A stretch of 64,000 bases of DNA, taken from NCBI RefSeq assembly GCF_027563465.1, contig NZ_JAPFQA010000016.1:59379-123378 (forward strand), in the 5' to 3' direction. The notes beneath the pieces were generated by a model. That model searched no databases. It saw only the letters and a list, made by a program, of their open reading frames with translations, and was not told the DNA's origin. A program made the position numbers and the translations under genes. The stretch is from Mesorhizobium qingshengii (lineage in GTDB: Bacteria > Pseudomonadota > Alphaproteobacteria > Rhizobiales > Rhizobiaceae). This document shows, in pieces, positions 23,323 through 32,314 of the stretch (position 1 is its first letter; each line of letters opens with the position of its first letter).

Positions 23323-24522
23323 ATGAAGCGCCTTTCATGTGTTCTGGCGCTGATGGTGGCCGTCATCCTTGCCGGCTGCGGCAAGCCGGATTTTTCCGAC
23401 GCCGAGAAGCAGACCATCGCCTCGCTGGCGTTGTCGAGGCTGCCGCCGCTCAAACCCGACACCACCAACCGTTTCGCCGACGTGCCGGCGGCCGCGGCAC
23501 TTGGCTCGACGCTGTTCTTCGACCTGGGGATGAGCCGCGACGGCACCGTGTCGTGCTCGACCTGCCACAAGATCGACCGCCAGTTCCAGGACGACCTGCC
23601 GCAAGCGGTGGGCGTCGGCCACACCAACCGGCGCACCATGCCGCTGGCCGGCGTGGCGCGCGATCCATGGTTCTTCTGGGATGGCCGCCGCGACAGCCTG
23701 TGGGCGCAAGCGCTGACGCCGCTCGAAAACCCGCTGGAGCAGGCCGGAAACCGCGCCGCCTACGCGCATTACATCAAGGCGCGCTTCGGCGAACGCTATG
23801 AGCGCATCTTTGGACCGCTGCCGGATCTTTCCGGCATGCCATTGAACGCCAGCCCGCTTGGAACCGATGCCGAGAAGGTTGCCTGGAACGCGATGAGCGG
23901 CGCGCAACGCGACGCGATCAACGGCGTCTACGCCAATATCGGCAAGGCGATCGCCGCTTTCGAGCGTTCGATCGAGCCGGCGCCAACGCGCTTCGACCGC
24001 TTTGCGCTGGACCTCGTCACCGGCGCCGAACCGAAAGGCGATGCCGTCTTTTCCAAGGACGAAGTCCTTGGGCTGAAGCTGTTCATCGGCAAGGCCAATT
24101 GCGTGACCTGTCACAACGGTCCACGCTTCACCGACAACGGCTTTCACAACACCGGCGTGCCCCCCGTCGCGGGCCTGCCGCCGGATCGCGGACGCATCGA
24201 TGCGGTGCGCCAAGTCGAGGCCGATCCGTTCAACTGCTTTGGCGCCTATCGCGATGGCGACGTCAGTGCCTGCGGTGAGTTGCGCTTCGTGGTCAAGTCC
24301 GCACCGGAACTCATCCGTGCTTACAAGACGCCCTCGTTGCGCGGCGCGGCTACGCGGCCGCCCTACATGCATGCCGGGCAGTTTTCGTCGCTTGACGAGG
24401 TTGTGGCGCATTACGCCAAGGCTGCCCCGAGTGTCGAAGGCATGTCAGAGGTCCATCCGCTGGAGCTCTCAGACCGCGAACGCGGGGCGCTGGTGGCCTT
24501 CCTGAAGACGTTGTCCGAGTGA
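23323..24522 (+). CDS. Dihaem cytochrome c peroxidase / MauG-family lipoprotein
   Basis: 399 residues. A lipobox (LAGC, Cys19) suggests a lipid-anchored periplasmic protein. Two haem c sites: CSTCH (Cys78-His82) and CVTCH (about residue 264). Other motifs, GSTLFFDLGMSRDGTVSC, FFWDGRRDSLWAQALTPLENPLEQ and YKTPSLRGAATRPPYMHAGQFSSLDEVVAHY, are those of the MauG/bacterial cytochrome c peroxidase family. It may reduce peroxide or oxidise a partner protein; the upstream YtkA-like protein is a candidate partner. A strong terminator follows. Confidence 0.9.
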   Translation: MKRLSCVLALMVAVILAGCGKPDFSDAEKQTIASLALSRLPPLKPDTTNRFADVPAAAALGSTLFFDLGMSRDGTVSCSTCHKIDRQFQDDLPQAVGVGHTNRRTMPLAGVARDPWFFWDGRRDSLWAQALTPLENPLEQAGNRAAYAHYIKARFGERYERIFGPLPDLSGMPLNASPLGTDAEKVAWNAMSGAQRDAINGVYANIGKAIAAFERSIEPAPTRFDRFALDLVTGAEPKGDAVFSKDEVLGLKLFIGKANCVTCHNGPRFTDNGFHNTGVPPVAGLPPDRGRIDAVRQVEADPFNCFGAYRDGDVSACGELRFVVKSAPELIRAYKTPSLRGAATRPPYMHAGQFSSLDEVVAHYAKAAPSVEGMSEVHPLELSDRERGALVAFLKTLSE

Positions 24523-24525
24523 TCC

Positions 24526-24572
24526 AGAGCCTGAGCCATCCCGATAGTATCGGGATGGGGCTCTATTTTTCT
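24526..24572 (+). terminator. Intrinsic terminator
   Basis: Nested stem: AGAGCC with GGCTCT outside, and CATCCCGAT with ATCGGGATG inside, followed by TATTTTTCTTTTT. It ends the YtkA-like/MauG operon. Confidence 0.85.
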
Positions 24573-24580
24573 TTTTATTT

Positions 24581-24629
24581 GACCATGATCTATTCCGAAA
24601 ACCGGCTTCCACTTTTCGGGATCATGGTC
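24581..24629. repeat. Rhizobial palindromic repeat
   Basis: Inverted ends GACCATGATC (24581-24590) and GATCATGGTC (24620-24629), with CCGAAAA and TTTTCGG inside. I recognise this as a short palindrome repeated many times in Mesorhizobium and related genomes. Confidence 0.8.
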
Positions 24630-25080
24630 ATCGGTCCTTGACCGTCTCCATCGCCACGAAGGTCGATGTCTGGGCGACATGGGGCAGGGCCGAGATGCGC
24701 TCGCCCAGCACGCGGCGATAGGCGGCGATGTCCCGGGTGCGGACTTTCAGCAGATAGTCGAAGCTCGACGCCATCATGTGGCATTGCTCGATCTCCGGCA
24801 CGGCCTGCACCGATCGATTGAAAGCGTCGAGCGCGGCGGAACGGGTATCGGACAATTTCACCTGGACGAAGGCGACATGGCCTTCGCCCATGCGCTCACG
24901 GTCGATGATTGCCTGGTAGCCCCTGATGAAGCCGTCCTTCTCCAGCCGCTTCACCCGCGCCTGCACCGGTGTCTTCGACAGCCCGACCCTTGCCGACAGT
25001 TCGGACATCGAAAGCCGGCCATCGCTTGCCAATGCCGACAGGATATTCCTGTCGATGCGGTCCAATTGGTCTTCTGTCAT
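24628..25080 (-). CDS. putR: Lrp/AsnC-type regulator of putA
   Basis: 150 residues. N-terminal winged helix (LDRIDRNILSALASDGRLSMSELSARVGLSKTPVQARVKRLEKDGFIRGY) and C-terminal RAM ligand-binding domain (VQAVPEIEQCHMMASSFDYLLKVRTRDIAAYRRVLGERI). Divergent from putA, as in other rhizobia and Agrobacterium, where PutR activates putA in response to proline. The 163-bp shared region would hold its operator. Confidence 0.9.
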   Translation of the reverse strand: MTEDQLDRIDRNILSALASDGRLSMSELSARVGLSKTPVQARVKRLEKDGFIRGYQAIIDRERMGEGHVAFVQVKLSDTRSAALDAFNRSVQAVPEIEQCHMMASSFDYLLKVRTRDIAAYRRVLGERISALPHVAQTSTFVAMETVKDR

Positions 25081-25243
25081 CGAAATTGCAGTCCGTTTTC
25101 CGACTTTGAAACGTCATGATAGATAGAATAACCTGCCATGTCGATTTCTTTGGACCGGCTGAAATTTAGCACCTGTGCTAGCTTGCGCCATTCGGTCCGG
25201 TGGCCGCCGGCCCGATCCCCTTTGCTCGATCCACGGGACCGCC

Positions 25244-28200
25244 ATGCCAGCCCTCGATGCCATCCGCCAGCAGATCCGCGCCAACTATTTGCCTGACGAA
25301 GACGAGGCCGTGAAACGGCTGGCCGAGGCCACAGAGCTTTCGGCCAAGGACCGCAAGGCGGTCTCAGCCCGTGCCGCGGACCTAGTGCGTGCGGTGCGCG
25401 GCTCGTCGGATCCCCGGCTGATGGAAGTGTTCCTCTCGGCCTACGGCCTCTCCACCAAGGAAGGCGTGGCGCTGATGTGCCTGGCCGAGGCGCTGCTGCG
25501 CGTGCCTGACACCGAGACGATGGATGATCTCATCGCCGACAAGATCGCGCCGCACGACTGGTCGGCGCATTCCGGCGGTTCGAGCTCGATCTTCGTCAAC
25601 GCCTCGACCTGGGCGCTGATGCTGACCGGGCGTGTCCTGGATGAAGGCGAGGGCGGCATCGAAGGCACGCTGCGCTCGATGGTGCGGCGGTTAGGCGAGC
25701 CCGTCATCCGCAAGGCGGTGGCGGCCGCCATGCGCGAGATGGGCGAACAGTTCGTGCTCGGCCGCACCATCGCGGAAGCCGTCAAGCGCGGCCGCCCGAT
25801 GACGCAAAAGGGCTATCTCTATTCCTTCGACATGCTGGGCGAGGCGGCCCGCACCGAGGCCGACGCGCTTCGCTATCACAAGGCCTATGCCGACGCCATT
25901 TCATCGCTCGACGCCGGTTCCAACGGCCCGGATATCCGCCAGAACCACGGCATCTCGGTCAAGCTTTCGGCGCTGCATCCGCGCTACGAGGTGGCGCAGA
26001 AGGAGGAGATGCTGCCGGTCATGGCCGAGCGGCTGCTGTCGCTGGCACTCGCAGCCAGACATTCGCGCATGGGCCTCAACATCGACGCCGAGGAGGCCGA
26101 CCGCCTCGATCTGTCGCTCGATGTCATCGAGCGGGTGCTGGCAGAGCCGGAACTGGCAGGCTGGAATGGTTTTGGTGTTGTCGTCCAGGCCTATGGGCCG
26201 CGCGCGGCCTTTACCATCGACTGGCTCCACGCGCTGGCCAAGAAGTATGACCGCAACATCATGGTGCGGCTGGTCAAGGGCGCCTATTGGGATACCGAGA
26301 TCAAGCGCGCGCAGACGCTTGGGCTCACCGGCTACCCCGTCTTCACCCGCAAGGCCAACACCGACGTCTCCTACATCGCCTGCGCGAAGAAGCTGCTGTC
26401 GATGACCGACCGCATCTATCCGCAATTCGCCACCCACAACGCCCACACCGTCGCCGCCATCCTGTCGATGGCCGGGAATCGAGACTCCTTCGAGTTCCAG
26501 CGCCTGCATGGCATGGGCGAGGCGCTGCACGAGACGGTGCGGCAGGCAGAAGGCTCACGCTGCCGCATCTATGCCCCGGTCGGCGCGCATTCGGACCTGC
26601 TTGCCTATCTGGTCCGCCGGCTGCTGGAGAACGGCGCCAATTCCTCCTTCGTGCATCAGCTGACCGACGAGGACGTCGAGCCGGAGGATATCGCCCGGGA
26701 TCCGCTCGAGACGGTCGAGAGCCAGGGTCCGGCCGCCAATCCGGCGATCGCCCGCCCTTCCCAGATCTTCGGCACCGGCCGTCGCAATTCGAAGGGTTTT
26801 GACATCACTGACACGGTGACGCTGGCGGCGATCGACAAGGCCAGGGCGGCATTCGCAGGGCCGGACCGCTGGCATGCCAAGCCGATCACGCGGGCCGCCG
26901 GCTACGGCAAGCAGCGCCCGATCGTCAATCCGGCAAAGCCCGACGAAGTGGTCGGCACGATCAGCGAGGCCGCCGCCAAGCAGGTGGCAACAGCCGTGCG
27001 CTTCGCCGTGGAAGCACAGCCGGCATGGGCGAAGCGTCCCGTCGTCGAGCGCGCCGCCATCCTCAACCGCGCCGCCGATCTCTATGAGGCGAATGCCGTC
27101 GAGTTTTTCGCGCTCGCCACCCGCGAGGCCGGAAAATCGCTGGCCGACGGCGTTGCCGAGGTGCGCGAAGCGGTGGACTTCCTGCGCTACTACGCCGCCG
27201 AGGCGGCCAATGCCGAGATGGGCACGCAAGCGCGTGGCGCCATCATCTGCATTTCGCCGTGGAATTTCCCGCTCGCCATCTTCACCGGTCAGATCGCCGC
27301 GGCGCTCGTCACCGGCAATTCGGTCATCGCCAAGCCGGCCGAGCAGACGCCGCTGATCGCCTTCCGGGCCGTCGAACTGCTGCGCGAGGCTGGCGTGCCG
27401 GAAGACGTCATCCAGCTTCTGCCCGGCGACGGCCCTTCGGTCGGTGGGCCGCTGACCGCCGATCCGCGCATCGCCGGCGTCTGCTTCACCGGTTCGACCG
27501 AGGTTGCGAAGCTGATCGAAAAGCAACTGGCCGAGACCGCCGCACCGGATGCCATGCTGATCGCCGAGACCGGCGGATTGAATGCGATGATCGTCGATTC
27601 CACCGCGCTGCCTGAGCAAGCGGTGCGCGACATCCTCGCCTCGGCCTTCCAGAGCGCCGGCCAGCGCTGCTCGGCGCTGCGCGTGCTCTATGTGCAGAAG
27701 GACGTCGAGAAGAAGATGCTGGAGATGCTGAAGGGCGCCATGGAAGCGCTCAGCATCGGCGATCCCTGGCACATTTCGACCGATGTCGGCCCGGTCATCG
27801 ATGACGAGGCGCAAAGCTCGATCCGCGACTATTGCACCAAAATGGGGCTGCAGGGCCGGCTGATCGCCAAGCTCGAGGCACCCAGGGATGGCCGCTTCGT
27901 CGCGCCGCATGTTTTCCGGGTCAAGGGCATCGAGGAGATGGAGCGCGAGGTGTTCGGGCCGGTGCTGCATGTCGCGACGTTCGATGCCGACCAGATCGAC
28001 GCGGTGATCGCCGCGATCAACCGCAAGGGCTATGGCCTGACCTTCGGCCTGCACACCCGCATCGAGGGCCGCGTGCAGCATTTCGTCGACGGCATCCATG
28101 CCGGCAACATCTATGTCAACCGCAACCAGATCGGCGCCGTCGTCGGTTCGCAGCCGTTTGGCGGCGAAGGCTTGTCGGGGACCGGGCCGAAGGCCGGTGG

Positions 28201-28855
28201 CCCGCACTATCTCCGCCGCTTCCGAAAAGGGCCGGAGGCCGGCACGCATCTTGCCGAGGGCCACAAGGTGACGGCGACGGAGCTCGCCGACAATCTGCCC
28301 GATCCAATGCTTGGCGGCTGGTCGACGCGGCCCGACCGGGTCGCCATCCTGAGGAAGCATCTGCGGGGCAAGGGCGCGGCGGCCATCGGTGCCGCCGCGG
28401 GCATCGATTTCGGCCAGGTCGACCTGCCCGGGCCGACCGGCGAGGCCAACACGCTGTCGCTGTCACCGCGCGGGCGGGTGCTGTGTCTCGGTCCCGATGC
28501 CGACACGCTGCTGGCGCAGACCATCCAGGCGCTCGCCGCCGGCAACGCAGTGCTGGCCGTGGCGCCAGGCGCACCGGCGGCACTCTCCGCACTGACCGGC
28601 AAAGGCCTGCCCCTGGCCGCCATCGACGGCCGGCCCGATCCGGTCGAGGCGCGCGCGCTGCGTGTCGATGTCGTTGCGTTCTCGGGCACGCCCGAGGCCG
28701 CACGCATCGTGCGCAAGGTGATCGCCGAGCGCAGCGGACCGATCGTGCCGCTGGTCAGCGAGGTGCTCAACCCGGCTGCCTACGCGCATGAACGCGCCGT
28801 CTGCGTCGACACCACGGCCGCGGGCGGCAATGCCAGCCTGCTTGCCGCGGCATAG
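25244..28855 (+). CDS. putA: Bifunctional proline dehydrogenase / P5C dehydrogenase
   Basis: 1203 residues from the ATG at 25244. It converts proline to glutamate via FAD-dependent PRODH (residues about 60-480; RLVKGAYWDTEIKRAQ and FATHNAHTVAAI are typical) and NAD-dependent aldehyde dehydrogenase (about 560-1030; SPWNFPLAIFTGQIAAAL, AETGGLNAMIVDSTALPEQ, catalytic Cys in FQSAGQRCSALRVL). A C-terminal ALDH-like domain completes the long form. The N-terminal ribbon-helix-helix of enteric PutA is absent, consistent with control by PutR. Channelling between the two active sites is known for the family. Confidence 0.95.
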   Translation: MPALDAIRQQIRANYLPDEDEAVKRLAEATELSAKDRKAVSARAADLVRAVRGSSDPRLMEVFLSAYGLSTKEGVALMCLAEALLRVPDTETMDDLIADKIAPHDWSAHSGGSSSIFVNASTWALMLTGRVLDEGEGGIEGTLRSMVRRLGEPVIRKAVAAAMREMGEQFVLGRTIAEAVKRGRPMTQKGYLYSFDMLGEAARTEADALRYHKAYADAISSLDAGSNGPDIRQNHGISVKLSALHPRYEVAQKEEMLPVMAERLLSLALAARHSRMGLNIDAEEADRLDLSLDVIERVLAEPELAGWNGFGVVVQAYGPRAAFTIDWLHALAKKYDRNIMVRLVKGAYWDTEIKRAQTLGLTGYPVFTRKANTDVSYIACAKKLLSMTDRIYPQFATHNAHTVAAILSMAGNRDSFEFQRLHGMGEALHETVRQAEGSRCRIYAPVGAHSDLLAYLVRRLLENGANSSFVHQLTDEDVEPEDIARDPLETVESQGPAANPAIARPSQIFGTGRRNSKGFDITDTVTLAAIDKARAAFAGPDRWHAKPITRAAGYGKQRPIVNPAKPDEVVGTISEAAAKQVATAVRFAVEAQPAWAKRPVVERAAILNRAADLYEANAVEFFALATREAGKSLADGVAEVREAVDFLRYYAAEAANAEMGTQARGAIICISPWNFPLAIFTGQIAAALVTGNSVIAKPAEQTPLIAFRAVELLREAGVPEDVIQLLPGDGPSVGGPLTADPRIAGVCFTGSTEVAKLIEKQLAETAAPDAMLIAETGGLNAMIVDSTALPEQAVRDILASAFQSAGQRCSALRVLYVQKDVEKKMLEMLKGAMEALSIGDPWHISTDVGPVIDDEAQSSIRDYCTKMGLQGRLIAKLEAPRDGRFVAPHVFRVKGIEEMEREVFGPVLHVATFDADQIDAVIAAINRKGYGLTFGLHTRIEGRVQHFVDGIHAGNIYVNRNQIGAVVGSQPFGGEGLSGTGPKAGGPHYLRRFRKGPEAGTHLAEGHKVTATELADNLPDPMLGGWSTRPDRVAILRKHLRGKGAAAIGAAAGIDFGQVDLPGPTGEANTLSLSPRGRVLCLGPDADTLLAQTIQALAAGNAVLAVAPGAPAALSALTGKGLPLAAIDGRPDPVEARALRVDVVAFSGTPEAARIVRKVIAERSGPIVPLVSEVLNPAAYAHERAVCVDTTAAGGNASLLAAA

Positions 28856-29093
28856 AGAGCCGGCGGGTATTCCGCGCCGCAAGGAGAGAAGCCGGCGAAC
28901 GTAAGGCGTTGCCGACTTGGTGAATTCGGGCAAAGACCAGAAATTCGTTTCCGCTGTAGCCTGCGGAACTGCCGACCGCCTTGGTGCCACGTAGTCTTGC
29001 CGACGTCGGATGGTCCGACACCAACCGGGTGTTCCCACTGCCAGATCGCGGTGGTGGCGCCGATCCGGTTGAGGCAAGGACGAGGAGACGAAG

Positions 29094-29960
29094 ATGGCTT
29101 CAAGGTCGATCGTATTAGGCTCATTGGCGTTGCTTGGCGGGCTGATTTCTTGCAGCGGCGCCGAGGCCGCCGATTTCGCTTGCTGGCAACCCAACAAGAC
29201 GCTGTTAGCCGCCGATGAGGCGGGTGAAGGCTACTGGACCAAGGAGCGGCGCGACCGGGCCGTTTCCGAAAACGACGGCGGCAATGTGACCGCACCCAAG
29301 CCTGAGGGGCTTGCGGCCACTGCACGAGTCGACGTGACTCAGCCGCCTTATGAATATGGCGGCAAGCTCTTCTACACCCGCGACGGAGTCGACTATACGG
29401 CCAGCGCGCAGTTCGTCTCGGAAGACAACGTTCTGCTGGCTGCGGCGCACAGCATGTGGCGCGGTGACAAGCATGCGGTGAACGTCGTGTTTTACCGTGC
29501 TTATGAAGACGGCGCCGGGACGAGATTTATCGTCGACCAGGCCGCGGTGCTGACGGATTGGATTCCAATCAGCCCCAATCCACCAAGCGCGGAGAAAAGC
29601 GCTCTCGATTATGCTGCGCTGCGCACCACGGCAAATTCAGATGCCGGAAAGTTCGTGCTCAGCCAGGATGGCGGTTTCACCGCCGTCAGCATGATGGGGT
29701 ATCCCGGCAATTTTGGTGACGGGAAGTACATGTACAAGCAGGACTCGACCAAGCTGGCGCAGGTTGGCGGCACCTATCTAGCCGCGCCAACTGAGTTCGG
29801 AACGGGGGCCAGTGGGGGGGCATGGTTCGCGCCTGACAACAGCCTCGTCAGCGTGGTGTCGGCACAGATCGTGCAGGGCAAGACGCTGGCGATGACTGGC
29901 CCGGCCTTGACCGCGACCACAGAGGCGATGATCGCCTTCGTGAAGGGTGGGTGCAACTGA
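29094..29960 (+). CDS. Secreted trypsin-like serine protease
   Basis: 288 residues. Signal peptide (residues 1-25, SLALLGGLISCSGAEA-AD). Catalytic triad candidates in order: His in VLLAAAHSMW, Asp in SALDYAALR, Ser in GTGASGGAWF. The fold is therefore S1-type, active outside or in the periplasm; target unknown. GAGGAG precedes the ATG. It converges on the Crp/Fnr gene. The 238-bp upstream region (28856-29093) shows no gene. Confidence 0.82.
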   Translation: MASRSIVLGSLALLGGLISCSGAEAADFACWQPNKTLLAADEAGEGYWTKERRDRAVSENDGGNVTAPKPEGLAATARVDVTQPPYEYGGKLFYTRDGVDYTASAQFVSEDNVLLAAAHSMWRGDKHAVNVVFYRAYEDGAGTRFIVDQAAVLTDWIPISPNPPSAEKSALDYAALRTTANSDAGKFVLSQDGGFTAVSMMGYPGNFGDGKYMYKQDSTKLAQVGGTYLAAPTEFGTGASGGAWFAPDNSLVSVVSAQIVQGKTLAMTGPALTATTEAMIAFVKGGCN

Positions 29961-29969
29961 GTGAGGTCT

Positions 29970-30686
29970 CTAGCTGTCGGCCAGTGGCGACCTCGAAATG
30001 GTTCGTATCGCCCCTTCATCGAGAATGGTGATACGGTTGCCGCTGAGCCGGATAAGCTTTTCGTGTTTCCAGGATTGAAGTTGAACGTTGATCCTCGGCC
30101 GGCTGGCGTTGATCATCTGACCGATCAGGCTTTGCGATATGGCGCGGTCGATGACAACGCCATCGCCGACACGTCGGCCATGCGTCTCGCTCATGGAAAC
30201 CAGCAAGCGAGCGAGCCTCGTCTCCAGGGAGTGGATTGACAGGCCCTCGGCGAACAGCAGCGATTGCTGAAGCCGCCGGCAGATCGTTTCGAGAAGCCCC
30301 TTTGTAAAGGCCGGATTGGTCAGCAGCCCTTCGAAGATCGGCTTGTCGAGTGCAAGGAGATGCGTCTTGCGACTGGCAATACAGTTGGTCAGCCGCCTCG
30401 AATTCGAAAGCAACTCCATTTCGCCGATCGTATCGCCTACCCGCAATTCGGCAACGATCACTTCCTTGCCGTCTTCCGAGTTGAAGGAAACATTGACGCT
30501 TCCGGATGTAATGATCGAGAGCTGGTTGCATGGGTCGCCCGGCTGGAAAATCACCTGACCTGGTTCATAACGGTATTCGTGGGCAGTTAGCGCGATTTCC
30601 GTTAGCTGGCTCTGATCGAAGTCCCCAAAGATATTGGCCGATAGAAGCCCTGAGATCCGAACCGCATTCTTCGCGCTATACGACAT
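29970..30686 (-). CDS. Crp/Fnr-family transcriptional regulator
   Basis: 238 residues: cyclic-nucleotide-binding beta barrel (YEPGQVIFQPGDPCNQLSIITSGSVNVSF...VGDTIGEMELLSNSRRLTNCIA), long dimer helix, and a C-terminal winged helix (QSLIGQMINASRPRINVQLQSWKHEKLIRLSGNRITILD). No N-terminal Fe-S cysteine cluster, so not an Fnr-type oxygen sensor. It is divergent from a RhiA-like gene across an AT-rich 250-bp region and may control it. Confidence 0.88.
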   Translation of the reverse strand: MSYSAKNAVRISGLLSANIFGDFDQSQLTEIALTAHEYRYEPGQVIFQPGDPCNQLSIITSGSVNVSFNSEDGKEVIVAELRVGDTIGEMELLSNSRRLTNCIASRKTHLLALDKPIFEGLLTNPAFTKGLLETICRRLQQSLLFAEGLSIHSLETRLARLLVSMSETHGRRVGDGVVIDRAISQSLIGQMINASRPRINVQLQSWKHEKLIRLSGNRITILDEGAIRTISRSPLADS

Positions 30687-30936
30687 GTATGCCCGACCTA
30701 TGTCCGCGAGACTTAACTTTAGACAACATAAATATACATAGGGATTTTAGTATTGAAAAAGAATATTTCGGTGTCACCTAGGGTACAGTTAAATAATATA
30801 ACCTAGAATACCTTGCTCTTGTGCAAGCCAGATTGTGCAATCTCTGATTGCGACGGATTGCACCCAAAGTGACCGGACTGGCTGCATCGGCCACCGGTGA
30901 CACCGCGGTCGAACCCAACAGCGAGGAGCTACCAGA

Positions 30937-31647
30937 ATGAGATTCTTGATGGGCACCATGGTCAATGCCAAGGTGGAGGCCGGGCAGCCTTATTCGCTGA
31001 CCGTCCTTAACCAGAACAGCAAATTCCAGCAGTTTGCCCTTTTCCAGACGATCCCGGACATCGTCGGGCCCTCGGTCAATCCGGTGTCTTTGGCGTGGAT
31101 GCTCGGCGGGGCGGCGCCCGGCAGCATCACCAATCCGAGCCAGTCGGTATTTTCCTGGGAAATCAACTACCAGGTCAACACGGGCTACATCCAGGATCAG
31201 GGAACAACCACCAACCCCCGACGCTTCACCACGGCGTCAAACGCCGATGTGATGATCAACACCCAGAATTCGATTGGCGTTACGTATCTGGGACCGTTCC
31301 CCTACGGTGCGCCGGCCTTTCCGGCCGGTCCAACGAACGGCAAGGCGGGCCTGATCAGCGTGCAGTCGGATGCCACGATCCCGACGGCAATCGTTCAGGC
31401 GAGCCAGTCTGTCAGCGTCAATGTCGGTATCGCGATGAATGCCAAGCCGACCATCGCCGTGCAGGCGCTGCCCAACCTGCTGTACCAGTTCACGCCGAAG
31501 CCGACGTACTACATCATTGCCGGCTCCTTTGTTCAGGGCCAGGTTATCGACACGGCCACCTCGTCCAACGCCTTCCAGGTGGTCTTCCAGGGCGTGACCG
31601 ACCGTACGGTGGTATTCACCGAACAGAACCAGTTCCAGGACAACTGA
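30937..31647 (+). CDS. RhiA-like rhizosphere-induced protein
   Basis: 236 residues, GAGGAG before the ATG. PYSLTVLNQNSKFQQFALFQTIPD, VSLAWMLGG, FSWEINYQVNTGY and a C-terminal YYIIAGSF region resemble the RhiA family, abundant soluble proteins described as induced in the rhizosphere in Rhizobium leguminosarum; this match is from memory and unverified. No signal peptide. It stands alone, between an AT-rich promoter region and a hairpin, opposite a Crp/Fnr regulator. Biochemical function unknown. Confidence 0.55.
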   Translation: MRFLMGTMVNAKVEAGQPYSLTVLNQNSKFQQFALFQTIPDIVGPSVNPVSLAWMLGGAAPGSITNPSQSVFSWEINYQVNTGYIQDQGTTTNPRRFTTASNADVMINTQNSIGVTYLGPFPYGAPAFPAGPTNGKAGLISVQSDATIPTAIVQASQSVSVNVGIAMNAKPTIAVQALPNLLYQFTPKPTYYIIAGSFVQGQVIDTATSSNAFQVVFQGVTDRTVVFTEQNQFQDN

Positions 31648-31655
31648 TTTGGCGC

Positions 31656-31687
31656 AAGCGTCGCCGGCCAGCCAGCCGGCGACGCTT
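31656..31687. terminator. Strong hairpin after the RhiA-like gene
   Basis: Perfect 13-bp stem AAGCGTCGCCGGC (31656-31668) with GCCGGCGACGCTT (31675-31687), six-base loop. No T-tract, so it may stabilise the transcript or terminate weakly. Confidence 0.6.
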
Positions 31688-31761
31688 CTGGTCGGCCTTT
31701 GTCGCCTGTGGATAGGGTGAGCAGCAGTTCGAGGCCCGTCCCGCGCCGAACTGGCGTTGTC

Positions 31762-31929
31762 TCACACCTCCTCGGGCGCGCAGCTGAATTTCAGCAGATT
31801 GCCGTGCGGATCCCGGATGTAGATTTCCTTCATGTTCCAGGGCCGCACGGTCAATGGGCTAAGCGCGTTTGACCCCGCGCGCAGAGTATTCGGCATGCCG
31901 CGCGCGGGATCGGCGGCAGGCGTTGTCAT
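31762..31929 (-). pseudogene. Truncated glyoxalase/VOC-fold fragment
   Basis: The visible 55 codons end in LTVRPWNMKEIYIRDPHGNLLKFSCAPEEV, which matches the C-terminal strand set of glyoxalase/bleomycin-resistance proteins (E-x-Y-I-R-DP-x-GN). The remaining two-thirds of such a domain are missing; upstream lies the haem-degrading monooxygenase. The ATG directly follows that gene's stop, so a short peptide could still be made. Confidence 0.5.
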
Positions 31930-31930
31930 T

Positions 31931-32245
31931 TCAGGCGCCCTCGACGACGGAAAAGCCCTCGAACTGCGGGTGGCCGAGATAGTGGACCTTCGTCGTGCCG
32001 ACATTTCTGTGGGCGGCGCGGAAATTCTCCGACCTGGTCCAGGCGACGAAATCATCGTGGCTCGCCCACACCGTGTGCGAAGCAAACAGCGTGTAGCCTT
32101 CGGTCTCGTTGACCGGGCCGCGCAGCAGATGGAATTCCTGGAAGCCCTTCATCTCCGAAAGGCTGGAATCACGATTCTTCCAGACGGCTTCGAAATCGTC
32201 TTCCGAGCCGTTCTGCACCTTGAAGCGGTTCATGGCGATGTACAT
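31931..32245 (-). CDS. Haem-degrading monooxygenase (HmuD/HmuQ, IsdG-like)
   Basis: 104 residues, a single antibiotic-biosynthesis-monooxygenase fold. MYIAMNRFKVQNGSEDDFEAVWKNRDSSLSEMKGFQEFHLLRG, SHTVWASHDDFVAWTRSENFRAAH is the pattern of rhizobial IsdG-type enzymes that open the haem ring to free iron; the His in FRAAH is the likely haem ligand. It lies 69 bp after tonB in the same direction, so it belongs to the haem-uptake regulon. Confidence 0.82.
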   Translation of the reverse strand: MYIAMNRFKVQNGSEDDFEAVWKNRDSSLSEMKGFQEFHLLRGPVNETEGYTLFASHTVWASHDDFVAWTRSENFRAAHRNVGTTKVHYLGHPQFEGFSVVEGA

Positions 32246-32314
32246 CGGGTTCCTTTCAGCGGGTTTTGCACTTTGACGATTGATTGATGGCTTGAAACGG
32301 TGAGGTGGAGGCTG

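Noticed and set aside
26555..28360. 601-codon open frame antisense to putA
   Set aside because: High-GC codon bias of putA leaves the complementary frame open; the translation is Arg/Gly/Asp-rich with no domain, while putA is unambiguous.
31762..32085. 107-codon leftward frame as a complete gene
   Set aside because: Its first half is only a shadow of the haem monooxygenase in another frame; only the C-terminal 55 codons resemble a protein, so it was recorded as a VOC fragment.
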